64,000 nt of DNA, from the NCBI RefSeq assembly GCF_041296385.1, contig NC_091013.1, positions 30,389,001 through 30,453,000 of the forward strand, written 5' to 3'. This document shows positions 1 through 11,903 of the stretch, in pieces. The notes under the pieces were generated by a model. That model saw nothing but the letters and a program-made list of their open reading frames with translations. It was not told the origin of the DNA and searched no databases. Made by a program: the position numbers and the translations under genes. Positions within the stretch are counted from its first letter, which is position 1, and each line of letters starts with the position of its first letter. This stretch comes from Aphelocoma coerulescens (Eukaryota; Chordata; Aves; Passeriformes; Corvidae).

Positions 1-300
1 TCATCATCATTTTACATGTTCTTTCCTATTAAGGAGCAATCAGTCAGAGTTCTGCCACTCTTAGGTGGAGATGTGAATCTCAGTTCTTTCTCTACCATGC
101 TTCTTCCTGTATTTTACTAGCTTAGATTCATCTGAAAAACTACCCATCAACTATGATCAAAGGCAGGGCACTTGCTTCTTTCTTGAGTTCATAGCTCCTT
201 TCTACTCCCAAGAAGGGGATCTGTAAGAAAACAGGAGAGGGACTTTGTACAAGACCATGCACTACATGGACAAGGGGGAATGGCTTTAAACAGAAATAAT

Positions 301-533
301 GTAGGGTTAGATTAGGAAGTAGAAGGAAATTATTCACTGTGAGGGTTGTGAGGCACTGGAACAGGTTGCCTAGAGAACCTGTGGGTACCCCATCCCTGAA
401 AGTGTTCAAGACCAGGCTGGATGGGGCTTTAAGTAATCTTCTAGTGGAAAGTGTCCCTGCCCATGGCAGGGGAGATTGGAACTAGATGATCTTTGAGGTC
501 TCTTCCAACCTAAATCATTCTATGATTCAATGA
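301..533 (+). mobile_element. CR1 LINE 3' fragment
   Basis: A 5'-truncated non-LTR retrotransposon end. It carries the typical avian CR1 tail: a segment reading ctggaacaggttgcctagag, then catccctgaaagtgttcaag, and a terminal gaggtctcttccaacc followed by attctatgattc. It is diverged and has no coding capacity. The left edge is approximate. Confidence 0.9.
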
Positions 534-1549
534 TAAGAAAGAGGCCCTAGTCTCCAGCATTCACAGGCAAGCAGGGTAATGATGATGAGAGCAAAGAAAC
601 CACCATGTCTTGCCCACACTCTCCTCTGGAGTGTTCTCAAACTGTCTGAAGATCAGCCATGGTAAGGCCCAGCCAAAGAAAAAAGAATGGTGGTAACACA
701 CTGAGGGTACATGTAATCACACCCTTTAATTACTTTGTTCAGCAGTGTCTCCAACTTGAAAGCCACAAGTCACTTGAGAGTCTTTTTTGCAAGTAAACAA
801 ACAGTATCAACTACTTCCAGTCATAGCCTGGCCTCCTTAGCACTTATGACGAAGCACATTTGGGAGCCAAAGCAAGCAAACATTATGATTCATTTATCCC
901 ACAGCTTAGCAGATGGATAAATGAATCCTTTATAAACAAGGCAGAACAGGACCTCCACAGCTTTAAATGAATAGTACTGTTCAAGCCTCATGAGACAGGA
1001 ACACCTCATTATCCAGAAAGGAATCAAGATGTGCATTTCTATGAAATTTACGTACATGTAAGTGAAGTTCCTGTGGCATGACTCAATAGATGACAAGCCC
1101 GTAAAAGCAGTGAGAAAGAGAAGACCTTCACTTCTTATCAGGACTGAGGTACTGACTTTTTCAACATGCTACAAAGCAAGGAGTTTGCTGTTTACACCTG
1201 AAGTCATTGTCAGGTTCTGAGACAATTTAGACTAATGCAAAAATTTAAAATGGGTAGAGATTAGAATTAGAGCCAAACTACACTTTGCAGCTAAAGATTC
1301 AGAAATCGATGAATTTCCCAAGCTCTAACAAGTAAGCTTGGTTCTACATGAGTTTTCAGAAGTTTCCTCATTATTATTATTATTATTAGTGCCTGGTTGA
1401 AGAATTTCAGGAAGATAATGATATGTTCTTGTGGAAAACTGACTGGAGTTATATTTCAGCTGCTTTATTAAGTTCTTTACATGGTATATACCAGGTAATG
1501 TAGAGACTGATAGAGACTATAGCTTCCACATAAGCACACTAAAGCAGAA

Positions 1550-1552
1550 CAT

Positions 1553-1628
<76 letters not shown>

Positions 1629-1636
1629 GTATATAA
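1550..1636. repeat. ATACAT hexanucleotide microsatellite
   Basis: About a dozen nearly uninterrupted copies of a six-base ATACAT unit, bounded by atata on the left and atgtatata on the right. The short arms at the ends are partly self-complementary. Likely length-polymorphic. Confidence 0.95.
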
Positions 1637-4600
1637 GTGGTTTCCTTATCAATGACATGAGTTTGTCCACTGGAAGCAGACTAGTTCTATGATATTTCAT
1701 TTTCTATACAATCATTTTTTTCCAATTTTCTGCTGTAGCCCAGCAGAGCCAGGAAGGAGCAGGCAGGCACTGCCTGCCATGGGAGCTGAGCTGGCTGAGT
1801 GCTGTGGAAAGGGTGGCAGGCCCCAGCTCACCTGCAGTCACACAGCAGAATTCCTCCTGGTCCCAGCAGGGCTCTCTGTGCTTCAGCCATGCATACACGA
1901 CAGCTCTTCCTGTTCTTCCTGTAAGAGCTGTGGCACTTCATGACCATGCAGTCTGTGAGCCACAAACGTTTTCCAAGGCACCAGCTAGGTATTTTCAGCC
2001 TGCCTCTTATGTTGGAATCCACAATAAACGCCTTTGTGCCTGCCTCCCAGCCTCTTACAGTATTTTCATTTAGTGTGAACCTGTGCTTGCTCTGCACAGA
2101 GAGCTGCCAGCATTAAAGTCATTTCCCAAGAAAGCCCAGCAGCCTCAACTACATTTCAAAGTGTTTCTGGGCTTTAGACTGATTATTTTTGTAACCTGTT
2201 TGATAACCTGAAATTCAGTGTTCCACAACTAGTCATTCCTGTATCCATGAATCCATGCAGAATGGATTAATCTCGCTTTGTCTTAAAATGGTGGAAAAAG
2301 ACAGACACCTGAGATACAATTCACCCATTTCTTTTAGTCTTTCTCCACTAACTGGAGAGGAAACATCAGTGGCTATCTTGGATCAGCTGTATTCCTTTTG
2401 GCTGTGTGAAGGCTGGGTGAGAGGTACCCCACCCTAGGCTATCCTTGGCAGCTGCAAGATTGTGAGTGGACAGGGAGTTCTCAGCTCCAAAATATAAGAA
2501 CTATTTTTTACTTTGTTTTGCCCTGCTGGGCCTCTTGCTTTGCAGACTTGAGGCAGATTAATCATAAACACTTTATTTAGCTCTTCAGACCTAAAACACT
2601 ATTCCTGGCAATGATATTTCAACATGGTCCTTGTCCTCCTGCATGCATGCCTTCCCTCCCCAGTTACTATAATAAAAAATGTAACTTTCTTGTCTTGATC
2701 AGCCAAGATCACCTCTGTGTGCAGGTCAGCCCTTGTTTTCACTTGCTCCCATATTTATTTAAGGGTTTTATTTGGGAACAAGCAGATAAAATTATTTGGT
2801 GCTCTTCAAATTATGTTTAGGTTTGTTTTAGGTGCTACTCTGGTCAGACATTAGTTATGCTGCCTATTTAGATGGATAGCTGACATCAAGATCACATATT
2901 CTGGACTAAACTAGAAAATAGTTGTTAACTGAACTCATGTTTCCTGAAAACAACTTCTGCATGAGAAGCCTCTGTCCTGGATGCTAACTCATGCCAAGAC
3001 CATGGTACACCAGTCTTTTCCCCTCTGTAGGTGTGCCTCTGAAGTCGTTGCAGATAGACTAGCTCTCTGGAAAATGCTATAAGCTCACAATCCCAGGCAC
3101 GAGGTGACCTTGTCCTCCTTGCATCTACAATCTTTCCAAAGAGAAACATTGTGCTGCAGAGCCCTGAATCCTTGACATGAACTGATGTTCCCTAATACTG
3201 TACTTCTTTTCAGGTCTGGGAGAGAGCTGCCACCCTCAAAGAGCCATCTTACATCTCGCATCTTTCTTCCCACTCAACTCACACACCAGCACTTTGGTTT
3301 GGGTTTTATTTGTTTTCCATTTTTTCACATAACATTTTCAAAATCAAGATAAACCACATTGCCCTTGTGTATAATGATGCAAATCAGTGTAAAACATTTA
3401 CATTATGTAGGTCACTTGTTCAAATCTACCTGTAAAATACTTACACTGTGTAGATCACCTGAAGACATCTATTTATGAGGAAAGTGTTCAGAATATTATG
3501 ATACTAGTAGTCAGAGAAGCAAACATCACTTCATAAAAGAAAAGCCTTTGTTTCTTTACTTTCCATTTGTATTCAAGATGCCACTGAGTATGTAACAGCA
3601 ATTCTCTAAATATCTAATTTTTATCTTACATTCATATTTTTTTCTCCTTCTCTGGTTTGGAGAAGGATCTGAGGTATTTAACTTTCTTATGCCACCAGTA
3701 CTCTGTATACCAAAAGTTCTGCTTCTTTTGGAGTACTTAGTGAAATCCAACCCTGCACCTACAGCCAGCTATGTGATCACACTAGTCTTGGAGGATTCAG
3801 GTGGAAAGAAAGAGCAAATCACAATTTGTAAGATTACATTTATTGACAAACCTAATTTGTTCTCTAGGTACAGACTAGCAGTTGTTTGAAAATAATGAGC
3901 ATTCCTGATGCTCCTAAAACATCTTCAGTGTTCCCTCCAACATTGGTCAGTTCATCTATAGCTCTCTTCCTTCAAAGAGCCGATATCCAAGTGGACTGAC
4001 TGTTCTCTTCACTTGCATCCACCTTTCTCCCATCTTCCCATAAAATACATGGAGTCCTTATCATCTTTAATATTCTGCATTTGGAAACAGTTAGTCCTGT
4101 GGCTTTCTCTGGATGCCCTTGACTCAAACTGCGTCAGAGCTCTAATCTCTGTGCCTGTATCTTCACAACAAACATTTAGAATATTTAAAGGGAGGCTTTG
4201 GTTTAAATCTCATTACATATGAATGTTCTTGCTAATAGAGTGAAGATTTCTTAACTCAAGCCACATCCTACTCTTTAAAATCCTTCCAGATATTTATTGG
4301 GCTAAACTCAGAGCCAACTAGAAGTGGTGGTGGAAAGGAATAAGGCCACGGTCTCTCCCAGATGGATGTAGCCATTCACTTCTCCAGTGTGTTACAATTT
4401 GGGTTTTTGGACCCAAAGTTTTCCTGATTTTTTTCCTATGGAGTTTGAAAATCCTCTAGGATGATTCACATGAACAAAAAGCTTTATGTTTGGTGTCTGT
4501 GAGAGGTGACAGTTATGGAGCTGTGGTAATCTAGGCCTTAATGCAGGTTCTCTTCCCTCCTATACAGATGAAGATAATACACATTATACATCATGTAACG

Positions 4601-4894
4601 ATTTCTCAGATGACGTAAGTGGTATCTCTTTGAAGAGGATGTAACCAAGTCGTTTTACTCATTCTGACCCTCAAAGTACAACACGATCACTGATTATTTA
4701 TTGCTCCCTTATGATTTATGTCAAGACTAGAATCCAGTTAGGTTAGCCTAACCAGCAGTGTTTTGCATCATGAGTAACCAATTTGCATACTGCGATTAAA
4801 AGGACACAATTGGAAGCTACACCAGGCTGGTCACAAAAGGGCTGGAGGCACAGAAGTGTGAGACTGTACATTATTACTGGCAATCTGTCCAATC

Positions 4895-5711
4895 ACTTCC
4901 AGGAATAAAACTTTTTATTAGCCAAATTACTCTCAAAACACTTAAACATCTCTCCAATTCTTTCCTTGGCAAAGATGACAACATGTTACAGCTGCCTATG
5001 AATCCCTAGCTGTAACATATTGGTAGATAAAACAGAACTGAATTCTTCTGTGTACAGTTATCTGTTATACAGATGGAGTTATCTCTGGGGGAGGGATATT
5101 CTGAGACAGTCTATTTAAGCAAAGAGTAATCCAAATGGTGAACAAAATTAGTTTTTCCGTGGAGAAGTTCATAGATATACAGTTGCCATGACAACTGCAT
5201 TTGGCTCTGGAAAAAGGAAAACAAATGGCTCTTTTTAGACTGAAGTAAAATAAATCTATGCTGGTTGCATAGGAAAACTGCTTTTTCACTCTAGTGTCAA
5301 ATAGTCCTTCTGTAGCAAGCTTCCTTATCTTCCTTTTTTAGATTTTAGGGCATTTATATTCCTTAAAAAAAAAAAAGTCCATCTATTGGAATTACAAAGT
5401 GTGAGAGCACCTCCCTTTCCCTACCCTACCCTTCCCATATCCAGAGCATGGTTTTGTGTTCCAAAATTCTACGGATTTCACCCTAGATGCAGAACAATAG
5501 AACCAGATTTCCTGCATCTAAGCAGCATAAAAATGCAAACTTATATTCTTAACTTCATCAGATCGTAGAACACTTGGAGAAGTGGAAAAGAGCTGTTATT
5601 TTCAGTCTGTTGGGAATGTGCTGTATCAGGTTGAAATGCTCTCTGTGTCTGACATGAAAGACAGCCAGGGTGATTTTTTGTTCCCTTGGCAGTTGGAGAA
5701 CCAAGTGGATT
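4895..5711 (-). other. IL1R2: IL1R2 3' UTR (proposed)
   Basis: Sequence between the IL1R2 stop codon and the first canonical AATAAA on the minus strand. No competing AATAAA or ATTAAA was seen closer to the stop. About 0.8 kb is a plausible length for this transcript. The end is inferred from the hexamer alone. Confidence 0.4.
4914..4919 (-). terminator. IL1R2: Candidate IL1R2 poly(A) signal AATAAA
   Basis: The plus strand reads TTTATT, giving AATAAA in the sense of the gene, about 0.8 kb after the stop. The following GU-rich element is weak. A further AATAAA near 4,698 is an alternative. Confidence 0.4.
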
Positions 5712-5839
5712 TTAAACCTTTGGTATTGTATATCCTTTATCAGCTCTCCGCTTCCAGCACTTGCGCATGTATATCCCTCCCACGATCACACAGGCCAGCG
5801 CAACAGGAATCACTGCAATGTACCAGGACAGACCAACAG
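5712..5839 (-). CDS. IL1R2: IL1R2 exon 9: transmembrane helix, short tail and stop
   Basis: Residues 346-387 and the TAA stop (5714-5712). The exon opens after a TTTTCCAG acceptor and encodes WYIAVIPVALACVIVGGIYM, a clear single-pass helix. A basic stop-transfer stretch (RKCWKRR) and a tail ending TIPKV follow. The cytoplasmic part is 17 residues, against about 29 in human, and holds no signalling domain. This exon is the strongest evidence for the decoy receptor rather than a TIR-bearing family member. Confidence 0.95.
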
Positions 5840-7140
5840 CTGGAAAAGTAAACAAATTAAATATTAGAAAAACAGAAAAAAAACCAACAAACTCCCAGGA
5901 GCGTAGTTCTCTAAGCTCAAGTGGGAAGAGGAGAAATCACAATAAAAAGGATGTCTGCAAGTTAACCTTCCAGCAGGGCTTATCACCTTTGAAAGGAATA
6001 GGTCTATTGATTGAGCACTCTGGGAAATGTGTTCATGAAGATGGGAGGAAGGATTGGAAAACAACAGAGGGTGAGAATTTAAAGTTCAGTCTTCTGCATA
6101 CACCCAACTTTCTGAACACCTGATCAGAGCAGCTGTGTCCTTTTTATCTAGGTTTGTTAAAAGCAGAGATATTCCTAGCCGGAAATCCAAGCACCATGTG
6201 GTGCAGGAGTACTTAACAGTTAGTCCACCCACAAGTTGTGTGAATAATTTTCTCCTACAGAGCAGTTTATAAATTAGCAATGATTACCCCAAGACTCAGA
6301 GCTTCTTCACAAATCTGGCTGATTTCCAACACCAGTGTCTATCCAGACCATTTTGGATTATTCCAATATATATTGCCTCCTCTGTGGTTATACCTGTGTA
6401 GCTCATGGAAGACAAGAGCAGCACATGATCCAGCAAACTGAATACAAATCCCTCATCACAGGGTGCTGGAGTGAGTCATAACTGATAATGAAGTCTGAAA
6501 GTGTTCATGTGCCTTTCTAAGACAGCGTGAGCAAACTTTGGCAATTCACCAACATCATGCAAAGAAACAATTAACATTGCTTCATATTGTTTATGCAGCT
6601 GGTTCTTGGCCAATGGTTTATCACACTGCAACACTAATTGCACTGAGTTTAGATATCTTTTCCCATCACTAGGAGTCAAAATAACAACACCCATCATAAT
6701 TTACACTTCTTGTTATTTTGGCAGAAGTCTGTGCATGAGGAAAAGGAACACTCTAATAATTTATTCTGTTATTGTCTTTTTTTCCCCTACTTGTTGAGGA
6801 ACTGGAGGAGATTTGGCCCTGCTGCAAAGAGAGTGTGCCAGTAGTCTCACTGGAACAATTATTGAACAAAGTGTATCTAAATTGAAGTCTCATCCAACAA
6901 ACAGATATACCAGCACAGATGGATCCTTATCCCTTCATAAAATGTCAGTAAATGATCTGCTGTAGTAGGTGTATTTTGTGAATAGGCTGTATCAAAGACT
7001 AAAGGTGAAAGAGGCAACTGGATTTTCCCCAGGAAATAACTCATCCCAACACTAGCTCTGACAGTATAAACAGATCAGATTATAATTTAGCATTAGAATA
7101 ATAATAAAAATTATCAAAAATAAGCAGACAAAATAACTAC
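5840..7140 (-). other. IL1R2 intron 8
   Basis: Intron of 1.3 kb with donor GGTAGTT and acceptor TTTTCCAG. No repeat or extra exon was recognised. Confidence 0.85.
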
Positions 7141-7286
7141 CTTCCTGCTTGACCCTTGTGGGCAGTACTTGGTATCCATATCTGTTCTCAGCCAGACAGG
7201 TAAAGTCTGTGTAAAAGTCCACTTCTTCAACAGAATCAAAAATCAGTGGTACTTCAATGAAGTTTTCACCATTTTCTACAATTTCT
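7141..7286 (-). CDS. IL1R2: IL1R2 exon 8: second half of Ig domain 3
   Basis: Completes Gln297 and encodes residues 298-345. It carries ENFIEVPLIFDSV, close to the human equivalent, and the second Ig cysteine in DFTCLAEN (Cys327). The acceptor is TTCTTCCAG and the donor GGTAGTT. Phase 2 in and phase 1 out match both neighbouring exons. Confidence 0.95.
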
Positions 7287-9214
7287 CTGGAAGAATAAGA
7301 AAGATTTAATGTTAAATATTTTAATAAGATGGTTTTCCTCTATTTGATATGTCCCTTCTAACAGCACATTGCAAGAAAATGCATTGGATATTGGCTCATT
7401 TCTGAACCAGCCCCTCAGCATTCATGGACACCTGTTGTCTTCAGCCCAGTTGTGCTATTTGTGGCTCAGTGGGCAGTACCTATCCTGCACTTTTTGGAGT
7501 CTAGAGGAAAAAAAATACCTGGATTTGTCTTGCAAAAACAAAGAAAAGGGAGGGGAAAAAAGGTAAGTAGAATTCTGTGTATCTTTGAGCTCACTTCGCA
7601 GTATTGTGCAAGGACCTAATTCCCTCTCTCTGACCACCTGAGGTTAATACTTATGACCAGCTGGAAGAGGATATATGGAGAGCATAACCCTGCAAATGTT
7701 CTCTGAGAAAACTGAACCACCGTTCCTGTCTATCACGTGCTCAAAGCCAATTGCTCAATACAAGAAACTCTCCAAGAGGTTTCCAGCTTATTTCAACATG
7801 ATTGTTTCAGGAGTCCCACTATTTGCAAGTGATTTTCTAGCTGGAGTCAAATATTGTCCCTTGATATCTTTTAGTCATTACCAGAGCAGTTGTCCAGCTG
7901 CTCCTAAATGATCAGATCACAAGCCTGCATTGCACAGCAGCAATGGAATTCCCTGGGCGCTCCTCTCAGGAGCTCTTTGCCAGAGATTTCTGCAGGGAAT
8001 TTGTTTTCCCGGTGGCATTTGAGCTGTTTTGTCATGCTGCCATAATGAGGGCTTCCAGCAGAACTGGGGTGTCTCTCACACTGTGGGTCCTGCAGGAACC
8101 TCAGCTGTCACTGTCACTGTCCTTGTGCAATTTCATGATAATATATAACAGCAATAATGATAGTGACAGGCATAACAAAAATAAATTTTAAAGTCCAAGT
8201 AAGAAAGTGCTGCTCTATTCTAAAGCCTACAGAGATTATAGCTGCAGCACATTTTGTGGTTCCTGTCCACAGGTCCAATGCATTTTCACTTATCCAGATG
8301 AACAAGATTATAAATTAGTTTTCTCAGTCATGCTGTGGGGAATGGGAAAACACCTAAAGGCTGGGACATACAGCTGAGTTACTATGTTGCCTCTGGCTGC
8401 ACCATGGCCAGGCTGTTATCTGGCACTGGTAGCCACAAATTGCCAAAACCATCTCACATCCATAACTGTAAGAAACTAGTGGGGAAAGCCTTGAGGCACG
8501 CAGCTATGAGGCAGCTAGAGAAGCCTGGCTGCATGCAGCTATGAGGCAGCTGAAAGAAGGCTCCTCAAAACAGGGAGACACAATGAATCAGGGCAAGAGG
8601 ATGTGGAACATCCTGTTTCTCCCTCCCACCAGCATCCCCTTCAGTGCTACTCTGGCATCAATTCTAGCACTCAGCGGGTGTCTGTGTGAGTCAGTTTAAC
8701 TCACTAATGTGGAAAAGAACAAGCTTAGAGGGAAAAACAGTGCTATTAAAAAAAAAACAAAAACAAAAACCAACAAACCACTAGATAATTTTCTGTTGTC
8801 TTAGTGTATTCAGAGAACCTCATGAATGTCAGGGACAGAATGTAGCCACTTTGCTGGCATGGAGTAAGGAGAGAGATAAGAGAAGCACTGGGAAAAATCA
8901 GGTCTCCTTGCTTTCCACTGCTTTCAGCTCTTACATCAGCTCAGTTGTTCATGAAAATGTGCTTAAAGTTTAAGTCTCAAAGCTGGCTCATTTGCAAAAT
9001 ACCATGTAACGAAAAACATAAAGAATTTATTTGACTGACTGGGTTGGGCTTGGGTTTGTTTTGCTTGCCTGCCCTTTCTTTTTCTCAGCTCTCACCTTCA
9101 CTTCAGATCTGTCCATTTCCCATTTCATTACCTGGCACTCAGCTGCACCAAGAGCCCCTGTAGCACTGCAGGTTGAAACAATAAGCACAAGGAAGCACTT
9201 TCAGCCAGACTTAC
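7287..9214 (-). other. IL1R2 intron 7
   Basis: Intron of 1.9 kb. It contains an imperfect 35-bp tandem duplication (8486-8555) and an A-rich stretch near 8748. No further exon was seen. Confidence 0.85.
8486..8555. repeat. Imperfect 35-bp tandem duplication
   Basis: Two adjacent units share gcagctatgaggcagct exactly (8500-8516 and 8535-8551), with similar flanks beginning aagcct. Intronic and non-coding. Confidence 0.8.
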
Positions 9215-9350
9215 TGTCGTTCTCCCTCTGTAACTCTGCTTTGTTTATAAACCACGTCAACTCTGGTGTCATTTGCCAGCCATTCCACATCAGTTTGGAA
9301 ATGGCTGCTCAGCCCAACAAACACTTTGCATGGGAGAGTCATCTTGGAGC
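9215..9350 (-). CDS. IL1R2: IL1R2 exon 7: first half of Ig domain 3
   Basis: Residues 252-297. It encodes SKMTLPCKVF with the first Ig3 cysteine (Cys259), the core tryptophan in VEWLANDT (Trp275) and a sequon at Asn278, ending SRVTEGERQ. Acceptor TTTTTGACAG, donor CAGTAAGT. Several longer open frames on the opposite strand here are antisense shadows. This exon has no long open frame of its own and was recognised by splice phase and similarity. Confidence 0.93.
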
Positions 9351-10591
9351 CTGTCAAAAAAAAGAAAGATTGAAAAACAATTTGGATACATTTGAAGAAC
9401 TACTCTTCCTTTTGGTGAAAACCAGCAACTCCAGTGAGAGACCCCACAAACATCAAGAACCACTTCTTTCATAACTGAAGTTAATCTCCAAACTCCTTTT
9501 GATCCCCTACTCCTTGGCAGCAAGACCCCTCGGTTTGGCAGTCCTTCCCTGCTGCTAACCAAATAATTTCCCTATTGCAACAGTTAGCAACTCTTGCACT
9601 AAACACATTCCCTAGAGGCAAAGCTGTGTCCCTGTGGCCTTGCCCTTTCTGACGTACTGCAGTCCAAAGGGCACTGTGTGATTTACCCCTCTGGAGCAAC
9701 TGCATTAACCAGCAGCACAGCTTCACACAGAGATGCTGTGGGTGAGGACATTCAGCTCAAGGTGGGACCTCCAGGGATAAAGTGATTTTGCAAAAATTCT
9801 GAAACTTTGCTGTAATTACTGTAACACAGGGATAAGGAGACTCCAGACTGGTGTCTATATTATATGGAAAACATAGGGCTCAATAATGGAAATAATGTTA
9901 TTATTATACCTGTGCAGGTAGTGATAAAAGGAACATAAAACACTACACAGAGGTAGATAGGGGGAAAAAAAAAAATATTGTTAGGCCTACACCGATGGAG
10001 AGAAAAGTGGCAGAGAAAACTAACAACATCATAGGACATAGCTGTGTGTATAGTACCCAGATTAAAATGTCTAGTGTAAAATGCAACTGACATTTTCTGG
10101 GAAGAAGGAATACAAGAGAAATTTGTTGCCATCATATAATCTTCAAAGAAAAATTGAGATCCTCTCAAGGTACTTGCTAACTAACAGCTGTCTAGTTCAA
10201 ACAGCAAAAAGGAATGAAAAAAGTCTCCTTTCAAAAGAGCTAGATGGCTCATTCAAAGCTACACGACAACCTAAACCAATTTCAGGAAATATGAAAAAGA
10301 AAAGCTCTTAGTGAAGTGGTAACTCTGGACAGCTGAGCTAATGGTGCAAATATGCTTTTATTGTATGGTAGGGGGCTAAAATTGACAGCAGTTCTGCAGC
10401 TTCTCTTACCTAGAAGACAGCATCTGGTTGTAGACATTAAAAGGCAAAAAAATACTCTAGCACTGACCCTCAACTAATATAATTGAGATTAAAAAAACCT
10501 ATAAAAATTTAAGCTAAAAAATTACACCATAAGAGGACCTGCTCTAATTTTTCTCTAACTAAATGTTTCCAAAAATAATGTTGGGCCTTAC
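9351..10591 (-). other. IL1R2 intron 6
   Basis: Intron of 1.24 kb, AT-rich, with nothing recognisable beyond short homopolymer runs. Confidence 0.85.
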
Positions 10592-10657
10592 CAAGAGCAG
10601 CTGATGTCGTCTTTTGTGCTGGATACACAATTATCGGGGTAGTTCTCTTCTCTTGTT
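10592..10657 (-). CDS. IL1R2: IL1R2 exon 6: linker between Ig2 and Ig3
   Basis: A 66-base exon for residues 230-252, reading EQEKRTTPIIVYPAQKTTSA. It aligns with the human KKEETIPVIISPLKT segment that leads into Ig domain 3. Acceptor TCTCTGTCAAG, donor TTGGTAAGG; phase 1 at both ends. It was found by phase and homology because it is too short to stand out as an open frame. Confidence 0.9.
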
Positions 10658-10799
10658 CTTGACAGAGAAAGAGAACAGAGTCAATGCTAAGGCAAGAGAA
10701 AATGTGGGCATGGCCCCAGAACTAGAAACATGCCACTTCACCCAACATCCATCGTCTCCCAGGAAAGGATTTGATTGCTAAAGCCCCTGGCAAACAGAT

Positions 10800-10995
10800 A
10801 TTCCCGTTCCAAGCCTAGCCCCGCGGCTGCGGGGACGGGCAGGGCGCCGCTCCCATCCCGATCCTCAGGGATGCACACGGGGAATTCGCGGCACGGCCGC
10901 CCTCTGCCGGCCGCTCTGCGCAGCAGCGCCCGGGCCCCCGGGGCCCCCCCTCTGCGGAACAGCGGCTTGTCCCCGCCCTGAGCCACCGCGAAATG
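10800..10995. other. Intragenic CpG-dense segment
   Basis: Roughly two dozen CpG dinucleotides in under 200 bases, with runs such as cgcggctgcggggacgggc and ccgcgaaatg, set in otherwise AT-rich, CpG-poor intron. Composition resembles a CpG island core. It could be a cryptic promoter, an unmethylated regulatory element or a fragment of an unrecognised GC-rich repeat. Confidence 0.75.
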
Positions 10996-11270
10996 CTTTA
11001 TCTCCGAACCCCTCTGCAGCCCTTGGCAGTGACACACCCCCTCCTGCCCCCAAGACGTAAATTATTCTGGTTAACAAACACAGGTACTTGCAGGAGGGAC
11101 CCCCACCCTGCCAGGAGTGCTGTGGGAGCCCCATCAGGGCCAGGACAAGCACTCACAGTGTCACCCTTCCCTTGGCACGGCTGAGAGGCTGAGCACGAGC
11201 TCCTCTCAAGAGTTTTGTCAGCAAAGAAGAGGGTTTCTTATGTGCTGTAACATTTTAATATGTCAATCAT

Positions 11271-11716
11271 TGAATCACAGAACCACAGAATGGTTTAGGT
11301 TGGAAGGAACCTTTAAGACCACCTAGTTCCAACCCTCCTGCCATGGGCAGGGACATCTTCCACTAGACCAGGTTGCTCACATCCCCATCCAGCCTGGCCT
11401 TGAACGCTTCCAGGGATGGGGGGCATCCACAACTTCTCTGGGGAACCTGTGCAAGTGCCTCACTACTCTCACAGTAGAAAACGTCCTCCTAATAGCTAAT
11501 CTCAACCTGCCCTCTTTCAGCTTGAAGCCATTCTCCCTTGTCCTGTCACTTCATGCTCTTGTAAGAAGTCCCTCTCCATTTTTCGTGTAAGACCCCTTCA
11601 GGTACTGGTATGCCACAATTCGGTCACACTGAAGCCTTCTCTTCTCCAGGCTGAACAAACACAATTGTCTCAGCCTTTCCTTGTACGAGAGGTGTTCCAT
11701 CCCTCTGATCATCTGA
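11271..11716 (-). mobile_element. CR1 LINE fragment beside IL1R2 exon 5
   Basis: A minus-strand CR1 of about 445 bp. The 3' tail is at the left (gaatcacagaaccacagaat, then ggttggaaggaacctttaag). The body carries agcctggccttgaacgcttc and cttctccaggctgaacaaac. It extends further 5' than most copies here and ends about a dozen bases from the exon 5 donor. Non-coding and diverged. Confidence 0.93.
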
Positions 11717-11728
11717 TACTATATTTAC

Positions 11729-11903
11729 CAACAGTCTCCAGCTGAATTGTCCTGGTGATTTCGTATGCCACACCTTCAAATGGAAATGGCATCTTGCAGG
11801 TGTAATACCCAGCGTCTGTTGGTAGCACAGATGTCATGATCAGAGAAGCCGAACCTTTCAGAATGACAAATCTTTCGTTGTCATCTTCCAAAGGCAGAGC
11901 ATC
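11729..11903 (-). CDS. IL1R2: IL1R2 exon 5: second half of Ig domain 2
   Basis: Residues 172-229 plus one base. It holds the DNERF segment and the Ig signature TDAGYYTCKM (Cys207), ending EITRTIQLETV. Acceptor TTTCTCCAG, donor TTGGTAAAT. The donor lies right next to a CR1 insertion. Confidence 0.95.

Larger units (their letters stand above)
1..4890. other. Flank downstream of IL1R2, no gene seen
   Basis: No exon with splice sites and recognisable protein similarity was found on either strand. The only open frames are short and show no family signature. The stretch holds a CR1 3' end and an ATACAT microsatellite, listed separately, and otherwise ordinary AT-rich single-copy-looking DNA. In human the next gene in this direction is IL1R1, but none of its exons was recognised here. 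Confidence 0.6.
10658..11728 (-). other. IL1R2 intron 5
   Basis: Intron of 1.07 kb that contains a CpG-dense segment (10,800-10,995) and, next to the upstream exon, a CR1 fragment (11,271-11,716). Together these make up about 60 percent of the intron. Confidence 0.88.

Noticed and set aside
9031..9474. 147-codon plus-strand open frame
   Set aside because: Antisense to IL1R2 exon 7 and its flanks; the coding signal belongs to the minus strand.
10738..11152. Several overlapping open frames on both strands over the CpG-dense segment
   Set aside because: GC-rich DNA has few stop codons, so open frames are expected. The products are Arg/Gly/Pro/Ala-rich without domain features.
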